Origin: Paenibacillus glycanilyticus NBRC 16618
GTDB taxonomy: Bacteria; Bacillota; Bacilli; Paenibacillales; Paenibacillaceae
Direction of reading: 5' to 3'
Assembly: GCF_004000805.1 (NCBI RefSeq)
Contig: NZ_BILY01000002.1
Coordinates: forward strand, 62,001 to 126,000
Length of the DNA stretch: 64,000 nucleotides
Positions 28,229 through 36,409 of this stretch are shown piece by piece. A program made the translations under genes and the position numbers. The notes under the pieces are model-generated. The model did no database searches. It was not told the origin of the DNA and worked only from the letters and a program-made list of their open reading frames with translations. Numbering within the stretch: the first letter of the stretch is position 1; the number at the start of each line of letters is the position of its first letter.

Positions 28229-28298
28229 TAGAGAAATTAAGGTCGGTGCATTGGGGCATCGCGTGTAGTGGGGAGGAAAACAAAAGACTCCATATAAC

Positions 28299-28335
28299 AA
28301 AAGGCTGTGCCGGGATTTACCCGGCACAGCCTTTT
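28299..28335 (-). terminator. Terminator of the secreted alpha-galactosidase gene
   Basis: Perfect 16-base arms AAAAGGCTGTGCCGGG / CCCGGCACAGCCTTTT around an ATTTA loop, just past the stop codon. On the minus strand it is followed by TTGTTATATGG. Confidence 0.85.
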
Positions 28336-28338
28336 AGC

Positions 28339-31300
28339 TTATTTCTTGATTTTCACTTTGTAGAGCTTGGATTGAGCGCCGTCGAGGTTTACCTGGAGAT
28401 TATCGTTCGCTTCGACTTTGGAGTTGGTCCAAGCGTCCGTAAGCTCAACCTTTGTTGTTGCCGATACGCCAAAAGCACGCTTCAGATCGACGGTTTTCGT
28501 TACCGCGTCATTCGTGTAGTTAAACACGGCAAGGTAATAGTCCTTCTTGTCCTGGAGGACAAAGATATCCGCCGCGGCGTTGCCCGTATTGCCTTCAACC
28601 GGGCGGAATGCTTCGCCGATCAGGGCAATATCGTTGACGTTTTTGTTCGTGAGCAGCGATTTCATCAGCTTTTGCGTCTCCACGTTGCTGACGTCGTCGG
28701 AGTTCATGTAGATGGTGCCGGAAATAGCCGCGGCATTAACCCGCGTCTGAGCCGCGTTAAACGAGCCGCCTTTTGCAAGCGTCATGTAATCCGGATCGGT
28801 GTAAGAATAAATCGTGCCGTTCTGCCACCAGCCGTAAGTCAGGTTGTTCAACTGGTATTCCGTACGGCCAAGCGAGCCGTCGACATCGCAGGAAATCCGT
28901 CTTGCGTGCGCGTATTGGCTAGGGAACATCGGCGCGATCGACGCGCTGATGAACATTTTGCCGCCCAGCGTCTTGTTGATATGAGCCATTCCCTGGTTGT
29001 AGGCCTGAATGCCGGTCTGCACGTTAGGATCGTAATGCTTGCCCTCGAAGGAGCCATGGGACAGGAAGTCGATCTTGATATATTCAAAGCCATAGTCCAG
29101 GAACTTGTTGAAAATATACTCGATACGCTGCTTCGAGCCCGGATGCGTCGGATCAATCGCATACGCGCCGTCTACCTTCGGAAGAATGTTGCCATTCGCG
29201 TCGCGGAGTACGATATCGCCGTACGTATACTTGCCGTTTGTTCCTTCCACCGGCTGCGACATGTTGTCACCCCAGTATACGAACGGACCATAGTAAATGC
29301 CGGCTTTTTGCCCGTTTTTCTTAATAACCTTTACCGCGTCGCGAAGCTGCTGCTCAGACAGGTTATCCCAATAGGAATCCATATTGATATAGACCGTGCC
29401 TTTGTTCGTAAACGACTTTTGCAGATTATCCTTGAAGAAGTTCGATACCTCTACGACTTTGTCGTAGCTGAGCGAGTTTTCGTAAGCGCCCCAGCTGTTC
29501 CAGCCAACCGGCACGCCGGAAGGCACGCCCTTCTCGAATTTAAGCGGCGGCGCTACTGCCGCATTAGCTTCCCCGTAGTTCTCCAGTCCATCGCGGTAAT
29601 CCGCATAGTAACCAACCGCAATTTGAGGGGAAGTGATCGTTGTGCCCGACACTTTGCCATGACCGATGCTGTCATGAGTGGATGTGAGCGAAGTGAAGCC
29701 GCCGTACACCTTCAATTTGTTCAGCTTGTCATTCGAGCCGCTCCAGAAAATACCGGTCTTCCATACGTCATGCGTTACCGAACCGATAACAAGTCCTGCG
29801 CGGCTCGTATTGTCATAGATCGCCGTCATTTCCGAGCTAATGTAGTTATTGTTGTTCAGAGCCGTATTGATCGTACGAGCCTGATAACGGGACCAGGCAT
29901 CGTTATCATAAGGCGTGATCAGGACGCGGTTGTCGCCGCTAGTTCCGAGATCCACGCCGCCGCTCGCATTCACGACAAGCGGAGCCATGTCGTTCGAGCT
30001 GATGGCGGAGCTGCCCGTTACCTGCTGGGATACAAGGAAGTAAGACTGATCTTCGTACAGCTGATAAATCTGTTTCATAACCGGAAGGCCTTCACTTTTG
30101 TTCTCAACGGTGATGCGGATGCCCTTGCCGTGCCCGTCCTTGATTTTCTCCACGCTGCTAAGCTTGAAGCTATGCTCGCTGTATTTGCGGCTGTCCAGCA
30201 GCTGATCTTCCAGCTGAGCGCTTGCGTAAGCGCCTTTTACAAGCGTTTTGCCGTTCCAGGCGTACGCAGAAAGCCCCGACTCCGTGTTGTAAGTGATGCT
30301 GTAGCTGCCGGATACGAAGGTTGCCCCTTTTTCGTACGCGGTTACCTTGATCGAGCCGTATTTCTTGGAATCGAGCGCTTTCCCGATCTGGCCGATGTTG
30401 TCCACCGGACCCGGATCCTCGCCCGGACCTTCCGTGGAAGCAATCTCGATCTTGTCGATATCCGGCGACCAGCCGCCGTCATCGTTAAACGTGATCGTAT
30501 TTGCCCCCGCCTTCAACTCAACCTCCAGCTTGAATACGCCAAGCGTGTCCCAGTTCTCGGTTTTAGGCAAAGCGTAGTTATCCGACGGACCGTCGTTAAC
30601 GGCAATCGATACCGGACGCGGGTCTCCGGATATGTAAGAAACGCTAAGCGTGTACACGCCTGCTTTCTCCGCCATTACGTCACGGAATTGCAGGGTCGAG
30701 CCGCCCCACAGATTGCCAACCTTTTTGCCGCCCGAGCAGCCGGTTGCCGCGCTGCAGCCGCTTACGGAAGCATTGCCCGTCAGAACGTTATTCGCCGCTT
30801 CCGCCTCGTAAGCCGTGCCCGTGCCAGGCTCGCCAGAACCTCCATCAGACAAGCGAAGCTCAATGCGGTCGATGTCCGGGGAATAGCCGCCCTCATCGTC
30901 CAGGCGGATCGTGTTGCTTCCCGCCTTCAGCTCAAGCTCCAGCTCGTAGACGCCAAGCGTGTTCCAATCGGCGGTCTTCGGCAAATCGTAATGATCAATC
31001 GAACCGCCGTTTACGCTGACTCCAACCGATCTCGGATCGCCCGAAATATAATGGATCGTCATCGTATAAACGCCGGCTGTATCTACCGTTGCTTCGTTAA
31101 AGGTGAGCGACGAGCCGCCCCACAGTCCTCCAACGATTTGGCTGCCCGAGCAGCCGGTTGCTTCCGCGCATGCCTTGATCTCCGCTTTGCCCGACAATGT
31201 GTTGACAGCGGATTCAGCCTCAAGGGAATAGCTGCCGGCAGATGCTGCATCGGCAACGGCGGTTACCTCCGCTCCTGCCGCCTCAACCTCCCGCCCGTTG

Positions 31301-31386
31301 GAGCTTACAGCTAATTGAAAGACCAGGACCGCTGCCAGCAGCAAAAACCATCCTTTGCCGGACCATGCCCCAAATTTCCTCTTCAT
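28339..31386 (-). CDS. Secreted alpha-galactosidase-like glycoside hydrolase with two N-terminal CBMs
   Basis: Extracellular enzyme of 1015 residues. A signal peptide (about residues 1-38, WFLLLAAVLVFQLAV) is followed by two closely similar CBM6/CBM35-like beta-sandwich modules (about 52-180 and 192-316, each with GLWGGS or NLWGGS, YISGDPR and SPDIDRIE or SPDIDKIE). The catalytic part (about 340-1015) matches the enzyme at 18326-20383: GVPVGWNSWGAYE, candidate nucleophile D773 in YIKIDFLSHGS, candidate acid/base D834 in RISCDVDGS. I start at the ATG at 31386 behind AGGAGG; 29 further upstream codons would bury the signal peptide. A cre-like site overlaps its promoter region. Likely job: releasing galactosyl side groups outside the cell. 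Confidence 0.87.
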   Translation of the reverse strand: MKRKFGAWSGKGWFLLLAAVLVFQLAVSSNGREVEAAGAEVTAVADAASAGSYSLEAESAVNTLSGKAEIKACAEATGCSGSQIVGGLWGGSSLTFNEATVDTAGVYTMTIHYISGDPRSVGVSVNGGSIDHYDLPKTADWNTLGVYELELELKAGSNTIRLDDEGGYSPDIDRIELRLSDGGSGEPGTGTAYEAEAANNVLTGNASVSGCSAATGCSGGKKVGNLWGGSTLQFRDVMAEKAGVYTLSVSYISGDPRPVSIAVNDGPSDNYALPKTENWDTLGVFKLEVELKAGANTITFNDDGGWSPDIDKIEIASTEGPGEDPGPVDNIGQIGKALDSKKYGSIKVTAYEKGATFVSGSYSITYNTESGLSAYAWNGKTLVKGAYASAQLEDQLLDSRKYSEHSFKLSSVEKIKDGHGKGIRITVENKSEGLPVMKQIYQLYEDQSYFLVSQQVTGSSAISSNDMAPLVVNASGGVDLGTSGDNRVLITPYDNDAWSRYQARTINTALNNNNYISSEMTAIYDNTSRAGLVIGSVTHDVWKTGIFWSGSNDKLNKLKVYGGFTSLTSTHDSIGHGKVSGTTITSPQIAVGYYADYRDGLENYGEANAAVAPPLKFEKGVPSGVPVGWNSWGAYENSLSYDKVVEVSNFFKDNLQKSFTNKGTVYINMDSYWDNLSEQQLRDAVKVIKKNGQKAGIYYGPFVYWGDNMSQPVEGTNGKYTYGDIVLRDANGNILPKVDGAYAIDPTHPGSKQRIEYIFNKFLDYGFEYIKIDFLSHGSFEGKHYDPNVQTGIQAYNQGMAHINKTLGGKMFISASIAPMFPSQYAHARRISCDVDGSLGRTEYQLNNLTYGWWQNGTIYSYTDPDYMTLAKGGSFNAAQTRVNAAAISGTIYMNSDDVSNVETQKLMKSLLTNKNVNDIALIGEAFRPVEGNTGNAAADIFVLQDKKDYYLAVFNYTNDAVTKTVDLKRAFGVSATTKVELTDAWTNSKVEANDNLQVNLDGAQSKLYKVKIKK

Positions 31387-31418
31387 TACATCAAGCCTCC
31401 TGTTCGCATCATAAAATG

Positions 31419-31432
31419 GTGAAGCGCTTTCA
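31419..31432. promoter_or_regulatory. Candidate cre (CcpA) site upstream of the secreted glycosidase
   Basis: GTGAAGCGCTTTCA matches the cre consensus TGWAARCGYTWWCW at 11 of 14 positions, with the central CG and right half perfect. It sits 33-46 bases before the start codon, where binding would block transcription. Confidence 0.5.
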
Positions 31433-31499
31433 GTTTGCCTTTTCAATGTAAAATAGAGACAGGGCCCGAACAATCCAAATATTTAACGAACCATACGAC

Positions 31500-31555
31500 A
31501 AACCGCCAAAGTTTGGAGAAAAGACCTTCAAGGCCCTTTCCTCTTTGGCGGTTTG
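31500..31555 (-). terminator. Terminator after the GH95 gene
   Basis: Arms AAACCGCCAAAG / CTTTGGCGGTTT with a 31-base loop that itself contains GAAAAG..CTTTTC-like pairing. It lies between the GH95 stop and the secreted glycosidase start; the T tract is short. Confidence 0.65.
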
Positions 31556-31566
31556 TTAAGGATCTA

Positions 31567-33885
31567 TTAAGCCGTTACAGCCTCAAGCAGCTTAAGCTTG
31601 CCGTCAAGCCGGTAGCGCTTGCCCGCTTCCATCCGCAGCTGAATCTGGCTGCCGCCGCATTTCACAACGGTCTCCAGATCCGAATAAGCGGTAATAACGG
31701 CTTCCGTCAATTGCCCGTTCTCCCAGCTGACGGCTGCTTCCGCATTCCCCTTTGCCCGAAGCCCCCGGTACGAGCCGGTTGCCCAATCCGCCGGCAAAGC
31801 GGGCAGGAGATGAATGGAACCCGCATGGCTTTGAAGCAGCATGTCCGCGATGGCGGCCGTACCGCCGAAATTGCCGTCAATGACGAAAATATTCGTCTCC
31901 GCGCCAGCCACGCCAGGCTTCGAGTAAGACAACAGATTATCGAAGCAAAGCTCCCCGATCAAATGACGGACATGCTTAACCGCCTGGTTGCCGTCATGAA
32001 GCCTGGAGAAGCCGAGGGCAAACAACGCTGCCGTAAACTCGATATCCTCCAGCTCATCGACCAGCATCCGTCCAAGCAGCGTCTGCCGCATAGCCTGACC
32101 AAGCTCGGGCGTCTCCTCGGGCGTAATCTGGTTGCCCGGATAAACGCCGTACATATGGGAGAAATGCCGGTGCTGCGGCTGCGCTTCCTCGTAATCCTCC
32201 AGCCACTCCTGCAGCTGTCCGCGTCTGCCGATTTGCAGCGGAGGCAGCAGCTCCATGGCTTCCTTCAGCCTCTCTTGCAGCTCTTCATCCACGGCAAGCA
32301 GCTCCGCCGACTCCAGCACAAAGCCGAACAAATCGTGTACCAGCATCTGATCCATCGTGGAGCCCATGGAAAGCTGCTGCTCGCCTTGCTCCTCCGGTCC
32401 CGGATAGAAGCTGTTCTCCGGCGAGGTCGACGGGCCGGTCACCAGCCAGCCGTATTTCGGATGAACGGTCATATAATCCAGAAAGAAAAGCGCCGCTTCC
32501 TTCATAACCGGGTAAGCCTGACGAGTCAAAAACCCGCGGTCTCGGCTATATTCGTAATGCTCTTTCAAATGGGTTGCGATCCAGAGCCCGCCTGTTACGT
32601 TCAGCCCCCATGAGCGCCCCCAGCCAGGCGAGGCGAATCCCCAAGCGTTCGAGAACACATGCGCCACCCAGCCTTCGCAGCCGTAGAAATCTTCCGCGGC
32701 CGCACGCCCCGCATAAGAAAGCTGCTCGATGTAATTCATAAGCGGAATATGGCATTCCGCAAGGTTGCTGATCTCCGTCGGATAATAGTTCATCTCCGTA
32801 TTGACGTCCAGATGATAGTCGCAGCTCCAGGCCATGGCGTTAGCCTCGCCGTCATTCCAAAGTCCCTGCAGATGAAGGGGCAGACGGGAATCCGCCCGCG
32901 TACCGGCAATCGTCAAATATCGCCCATACTGGTAAAACAACGCGATAAGTCCGTTATCCGCTGACTCCCCGGCTCTCAGCTTGCGGATGCGCTCGTCTGT
33001 AGGCAGCAAATCAAACGACTTGGATTCGCCAAGATCGAGATCAACGCGGCCGTAGAGCGACCGGTAATCCGCGATATGATCCCTGAGCAGCCGCTCGAAG
33101 CCTTTTGCCTCCGTCGCTTCAATCCGTTCTGAAGGCTCCGCCTTCCATGCCTCATCGCTTCGTCCATAGTCGGTTGCTACGGCAAAATACAGAACAACCT
33201 CATCGGCTTGCTCGATTGTTACCGAACCGCCTTCTCCTAATACACGCCCGCCCGTAACGACTGCTTTTAAAGCGCCTTCGCTCCATACCCCGCAGGTGCC
33301 GTCGCTATGGATGTCCTCCGTCGCCTGCGTGCGGAAAACAAGCTTATCCGGTCCATCGAGCCGGGCTTCAAACGTAGTTGTCCTGCCCTCCATACTCAGC
33401 GTTAGAGACACGGAGCCTGCCTGATCCCCTTTAATCCGGGAGACAAGCACGCCATCCGGGTGGGACACAAATGTTTCCCTTCGCATGACCGCTCCGGAAC
33501 CGCTTCGGTAAGAAACCGCGGCAACCGCTTTCTCGAGGTCCAGCTCTCGCACAAGCTGACTGCCCTCATCCTTGTAGGAAATGAGAATATCGCATAAGGA
33601 CAGATTGGTTCCAAAGTTGCCTTTCTCCGGTTCAAGCTGCTCGGCAGCCAGTTTATCTCCAAGCACATAGTTGCCGTTGAAAAAAGCCTCGCGCATCGTC
33701 TTCAGCTTTTCCTTGGCATCCGGCGATCCGCCGAACCGCTCCGGCTTGCCTGACCAGAAGGTGATCTCCGTCATATTCCAGGTCTCGCTGTTGATGCCGC
33801 CATGCAGCACCGCGCCAAGCTGTCCGTTCCCTAGCGGAAGACCCTGCTTCCAGCCCGAGGCCGGCTCGGTATATACCATTTTCAT
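31567..33885 (-). CDS. GH95 family glycoside hydrolase (alpha-L-fucosidase or alpha-L-galactosidase)
   Basis: Inverting exo-glycosidase, 772 residues, the usual GH95 length, and without a signal peptide, so probably cytoplasmic. The N-terminal domain starts WKQGLPLGNGQLGAVLHGG. The alpha/alpha barrel includes LPLHLQGLWNDG, the signature DYHLDVNTEMNYYPTEISNLAECHIPL, and GPSTSPENSF with a candidate acid Glu. In the characterised fucosidase AfcA two Asn spaced by one residue assist catalysis; here that position reads D-V-N, so the specificity is open. I chose the ATG at 33885, nine bases after GAGAGG, over the ATG at 33894, which abuts that site. It is divergent from the AraC regulator. Confidence 0.9.
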   Translation of the reverse strand: MKMVYTEPASGWKQGLPLGNGQLGAVLHGGINSETWNMTEITFWSGKPERFGGSPDAKEKLKTMREAFFNGNYVLGDKLAAEQLEPEKGNFGTNLSLCDILISYKDEGSQLVRELDLEKAVAAVSYRSGSGAVMRRETFVSHPDGVLVSRIKGDQAGSVSLTLSMEGRTTTFEARLDGPDKLVFRTQATEDIHSDGTCGVWSEGALKAVVTGGRVLGEGGSVTIEQADEVVLYFAVATDYGRSDEAWKAEPSERIEATEAKGFERLLRDHIADYRSLYGRVDLDLGESKSFDLLPTDERIRKLRAGESADNGLIALFYQYGRYLTIAGTRADSRLPLHLQGLWNDGEANAMAWSCDYHLDVNTEMNYYPTEISNLAECHIPLMNYIEQLSYAGRAAAEDFYGCEGWVAHVFSNAWGFASPGWGRSWGLNVTGGLWIATHLKEHYEYSRDRGFLTRQAYPVMKEAALFFLDYMTVHPKYGWLVTGPSTSPENSFYPGPEEQGEQQLSMGSTMDQMLVHDLFGFVLESAELLAVDEELQERLKEAMELLPPLQIGRRGQLQEWLEDYEEAQPQHRHFSHMYGVYPGNQITPEETPELGQAMRQTLLGRMLVDELEDIEFTAALFALGFSRLHDGNQAVKHVRHLIGELCFDNLLSYSKPGVAGAETNIFVIDGNFGGTAAIADMLLQSHAGSIHLLPALPADWATGSYRGLRAKGNAEAAVSWENGQLTEAVITAYSDLETVVKCGGSQIQLRMEAGKRYRLDGKLKLLEAVTA

Positions 33886-33929
33886 CCTGCTCATCCTCTC
33901 AAGTTTTAGCTAAATGTCCGTTCTTCAAG

Positions 33930-33943
33930 TGAAAGCCCTTTCG
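33930..33943. promoter_or_regulatory. Cre-like palindrome upstream of the GH95 gene
   Basis: TGAAAGCCCTTTCG matches the cre consensus at 12 of 14 positions but lacks the central CG, which normally matters. It lies in the divergent GH95/AraC promoter region, 45 bases before the GH95 start. Confidence 0.3.
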
Positions 33944-34049
33944 CAAATCATGGCATTATTGTAACATTGAACGGAAAGAGCGTATTTGTCCGACAGTCCT
34001 ATTATTTAACGATTAATCCGCTAATTTTTGCTCGAGAGCAGGGAACCGA

Positions 34050-34916
34050 ATGAAAACGATAAATGAAATAAAGCCCTATGTCGGCGATTCCATGCGTTAT
34101 CTATACGTGGGGGGCTGGAACGAAAAGCTGCGCATCAGCAACGTCTACGCGTTCCATCTGTTTGTTGACGGACCCGGGGAAATGGAAGTGAACGGAAAGC
34201 TTTATCCGATTGAACGCGGGACGCTTATCTTTCTGCGCCCCGGCGAGCCTCATGCCTTCCATATCCGGAAAGGACAGCCGTTATCTTCGTATAATCTCTA
34301 CTGCAATCTGTGGGAAGGGACTTCCGAAGCCTATAACCGGGTATTCATCCATGCCCCGGAGCCGTTTGAGCTGGAGCCCGGCTCGCGCGAGGAGCCATGC
34401 CCGGAGCTGGATTCGCTGCCCAGCTTCTTCTCGCTTCAGCCTTATCCATGGCTGTACGATGCTTTCGTTACGCTCTCCAGGCAGTTCGATAACAGCCAGC
34501 ATTACCGCGCGGAGCTGGTGAACAGCATGCTGTATGCCTGGATGCTCAGCTGGTACAACGTTGTTCACACCCACCAGCCCAGCGATTTCCGAATCGTCAA
34601 GCTGCTCGCCTATTTGAACGAGCATCCCGAGACGCGCTCCCAAGTCGAAGATTGGGCGGCCATGTGCGGCCTTAAGCGCTCCTACTTCCATTCCTTGTTC
34701 CAACGCGAGACCGGGTTTACGCCGCAGGTATACCGCCATAGGCTTCTTATGAAGCAGGCTGCCCAGCTGCTCGTCGAAACGGATTATTCCGTAACGGCTA
34801 TCGCAGAACGGCTCGGGTATACGTCGATTCATCCATTCACCCGCCATTTCAGTGCTTATTACGGCGTTAGTCCCCGCGCTTACCGGCTTCAGCCCTCTTC
34901 CGAGCGGGAGATGTAG
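34050..34916 (+). CDS. AraC family regulator with cupin sensor domain
   Basis: Sugar-responsive transcription factor, 288 residues. An N-terminal cupin fold (about residues 20-100, with GPGEMEVNGKLYPIERGTLIFLRPGEPHAF) should bind the effector. The C-terminal two-HTH AraC domain has VEDWAAMCGLKRSYFHSLFQRETGFTPQVYRHRL and AIAERLGYTSIHPFTRHFSAYYGVSPRAYR. The ATG at 34050 follows AGCAGGG. Because it is divergent from the GH95 gene and 164 bases away, it probably controls that gene and perhaps the secreted glycosidase. Confidence 0.92.
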   Translation: MKTINEIKPYVGDSMRYLYVGGWNEKLRISNVYAFHLFVDGPGEMEVNGKLYPIERGTLIFLRPGEPHAFHIRKGQPLSSYNLYCNLWEGTSEAYNRVFIHAPEPFELEPGSREEPCPELDSLPSFFSLQPYPWLYDAFVTLSRQFDNSQHYRAELVNSMLYAWMLSWYNVVHTHQPSDFRIVKLLAYLNEHPETRSQVEDWAAMCGLKRSYFHSLFQRETGFTPQVYRHRLLMKQAAQLLVETDYSVTAIAERLGYTSIHPFTRHFSAYYGVSPRAYRLQPSSEREM

Positions 34917-34923
34917 CTTGAAC

Positions 34924-34962
34924 GAAAAAAAAGAGGTTGTCCCCCTCAGGGACAACCTCTTC
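34924..34962. terminator. Bidirectional terminator between the AraC gene and rplT
   Basis: Stem AGAGGTTGTCCC / GGGACAACCTCT with an A run on one side and T-rich sequence on the other; it serves both converging genes. Confidence 0.85.
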
Positions 34963-34980
34963 TCTATATCACGCTTAAAA

Positions 34981-35340
34981 CTAAGCGTTGATTTTCGCTT
35001 TTGCAACGCCAGCAAGGGAGTTGAACGAGTTGATGTCGTTAACAGCCAGGTCAGCCAGCATTTTGCGGTTTACTTCGATGCCAGCCAGTTTCAGGCCGTA
35101 CATGAATTTGTTGTAGGAAAGACCGTTTTGACGAGCAGCCGCGTTGATACGAACGATCCACAGTCTGCGGAATTCACGTTTGTTTTGACGACGGTCGCGG
35201 TATGCGTAAAGAAGCGACTTACCAACTTGCTCCTTTGCTGTTTTAAACAGACGGTGTTTCGAACCGAAATAACCTTTTGCCAGTTTAAGAATTCTTTTAC
35301 GACGACGAGCGCGGACAAAACCGCCTTTAACTCTTGCCAT
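34981..35340 (-). CDS. rplT: 50S ribosomal protein L20
   Basis: Large-subunit protein, 119 residues, very basic, matching L20 along its length ([58 protein letters not shown]). It is required for early 50S assembly. L20 also represses its own operon by binding the leader mRNA in Bacillus. Last gene of infC-rpmI-rplT. Confidence 0.98.
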   Translation of the reverse strand: MARVKGGFVRARRRKRILKLAKGYFGSKHRLFKTAKEQVGKSLLYAYRDRRQNKREFRRLWIVRINAAARQNGLSYNKFMYGLKLAGIEVNRKMLADLAVNDINSFNSLAGVAKAKINA

Positions 35341-35393
35341 GAGTGGAAACCTCCCGTAGGTTGAATTTGATTAAGCTATCTGAACGATTGCTA

Positions 35394-35594
35394 CTATTTA
35401 AGGTTAGCGAGACCTTGTTGAATACGACGAACGTCGCCAGCTGCCATCAGTGGTTGGCCAGCAAGAACACGTTTTTGACGACCGGATTTGTGGGAAAGCA
35501 AGTGGTTTCTGTACGCTTTGTAGCGTTTCACTTTACCAGTACCAGTAATTTTGAAGCGGTCTTTCAGACTGCTGTGTGTTTTCATTTTAGGCAT
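35394..35594 (-). CDS. rpmI: 50S ribosomal protein L35
   Basis: Large-subunit protein of 66 residues (MPKMKTHSSLKDRFKITGTGKVKR; HLLSHKSGRQKRVL). The ATG at 35594 follows GGGAGG; the longer open frame to 35690 runs into infC and is not real. Middle gene of the infC operon. Confidence 0.98.
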   Translation of the reverse strand: MPKMKTHSSLKDRFKITGTGKVKRYKAYRNHLLSHKSGRQKRVLAGQPLMAAGDVRRIQQGLANLK

Positions 35595-35614
35595 GTCGAT
35601 TATCCTCCCTTTAT

Positions 35615-36130
35615 TTAACTGTTGCTTTTTGGTGCCAAAATCATAATCATGCTCCGGCCTTCCAGCTTCGGTGCACGTTCTACGCTGCATATTTCGGCAA
35701 CCTCTTGCGCCAGACGGTCCAGAATTTTCTGGCCGATGGCGGCATGAGCGATTTCCCGTCCGCGGAAGCGTACGGAGGCTTTAACTTTATCGCCTTCGCC
35801 CAAGAACTTCACAACGTTGCGGTATTTCGTTTGATAGTCATGCTCGTCGATGTTGGCACGGAACCAAACTTCCTTCAGGTCGACGATTTTTTGATTTTTG
35901 CGTGCTTCTTTTTCTTTCTTCTGCTGCTCGTAACGGAACTTACCGTAGTCCATAATCCGGCAAACCGGCGGTTTAGCCGTTGGTGCTACATTCACCAGAT
36001 CCAAGCTCAGGTCAATTGCCATCTGCATAGCGTCACGGATCGATTTGATACCGATTTGCTCGCCGTCCGCGCCTACAAGTCGTACTTCTCTGGCCCGGAT
36101 CTCATCGTTGATTTGATGTTCTCTGCTAAT
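35615..36130 (-). CDS. infC: Translation initiation factor IF-3
   Basis: Binds the 30S subunit and checks start codon and initiator tRNA. The 171-residue protein has the N-terminal domain (REHQINDEIRAREVRLVGADGEQIGI), the linker LAKPPVCRIMDYGKFRYEQQ-like region (AKPPVCRIMDYGKF) and the C-terminal domain (IDEHDYQTKYRNVVKFL; VSVRFRGRE-like KASVRFRGRE). I place the start at an ATT codon (36130-36128), nine bases after GGAGG and in frame with SREHQINDE; a non-AUG start allows IF-3 to regulate its own synthesis in other bacteria. First gene of the operon. Confidence 0.93.
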   Translation of the reverse strand: MSREHQINDEIRAREVRLVGADGEQIGIKSIRDAMQMAIDLSLDLVNVAPTAKPPVCRIMDYGKFRYEQQKKEKEARKNQKIVDLKEVWFRANIDEHDYQTKYRNVVKFLGEGDKVKASVRFRGREIAHAAIGQKILDRLAQEVAEICSVERAPKLEGRSMIMILAPKSNS

Positions 36131-36354
36131 AACGTGCCACCTCCAAGATAGGATGTTTATGTGTTGTGGTGCAAAATAAAAAATGCGGGTTCGCACGAAC
36201 CCGCATTGTTATAACCGTTGATTGTGGCCGCCCTCGTTACCTCGCAGGGAAGCAACTCGTTAAGCTAGTCAGTTATCGCAAACCAGTCGGCGTGACCGAA
36301 AGGTGAGAAGCGGGTGCTTCTGCTTGTGCAAATATGTTTTGTCAAAAACGTTAC
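36131..36354 (-). promoter_or_regulatory. L20-type autoregulatory leader of infC-rpmI-rplT
   Basis: About 220-base untranslated leader with several pairings (for example the GAAGCAC..CACCCGCTTC area near 36305-36320) ending in a strong terminator: arms AATGCGGGTTCG / CGAACCCGCATT (36182-36207) then a T run. Position and layout match the L20 leader of low-GC Gram-positives, in which excess L20 causes premature termination. Confidence 0.85.
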
Positions 36355-36360
36355 CGACAT

Positions 36361-36390
36361 ACTATAACACAATGGATTTCTATGTGTCAA
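36361..36390 (-). promoter_or_regulatory. Sigma-A promoter of the infC operon
   Basis: Minus-strand TTGACA (36385-36390), 18-base spacer, TATAGT (36361-36366). Confidence 0.85.
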
Positions 36391-36409
36391 CCCATTATGT
36401 CATGCCTTA

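Larger units (their letters stand above)
27712..28298. other. Non-coding region between the kinase and secreted glycosidase genes
   Basis: About 590 bases with no credible gene; the short open frames lack ribosome sites and cross hairpins. It holds a GGGGATTCC/GGAATCCCC inverted repeat (about 27780-27822), the terminator at 27939-27979, four degenerate TTGGA/TCCAACG hairpin units (28045-28228) and the converging terminator at 28299-28335. Confidence 0.7.

Noticed and set aside
28246-31314. 1022-residue open frame on the plus strand
   Set aside because: It is antisense to the secreted glycosidase, has no ribosome site or domain, and its composition (Arg, Val, Ile rich) is that of a shadow frame.
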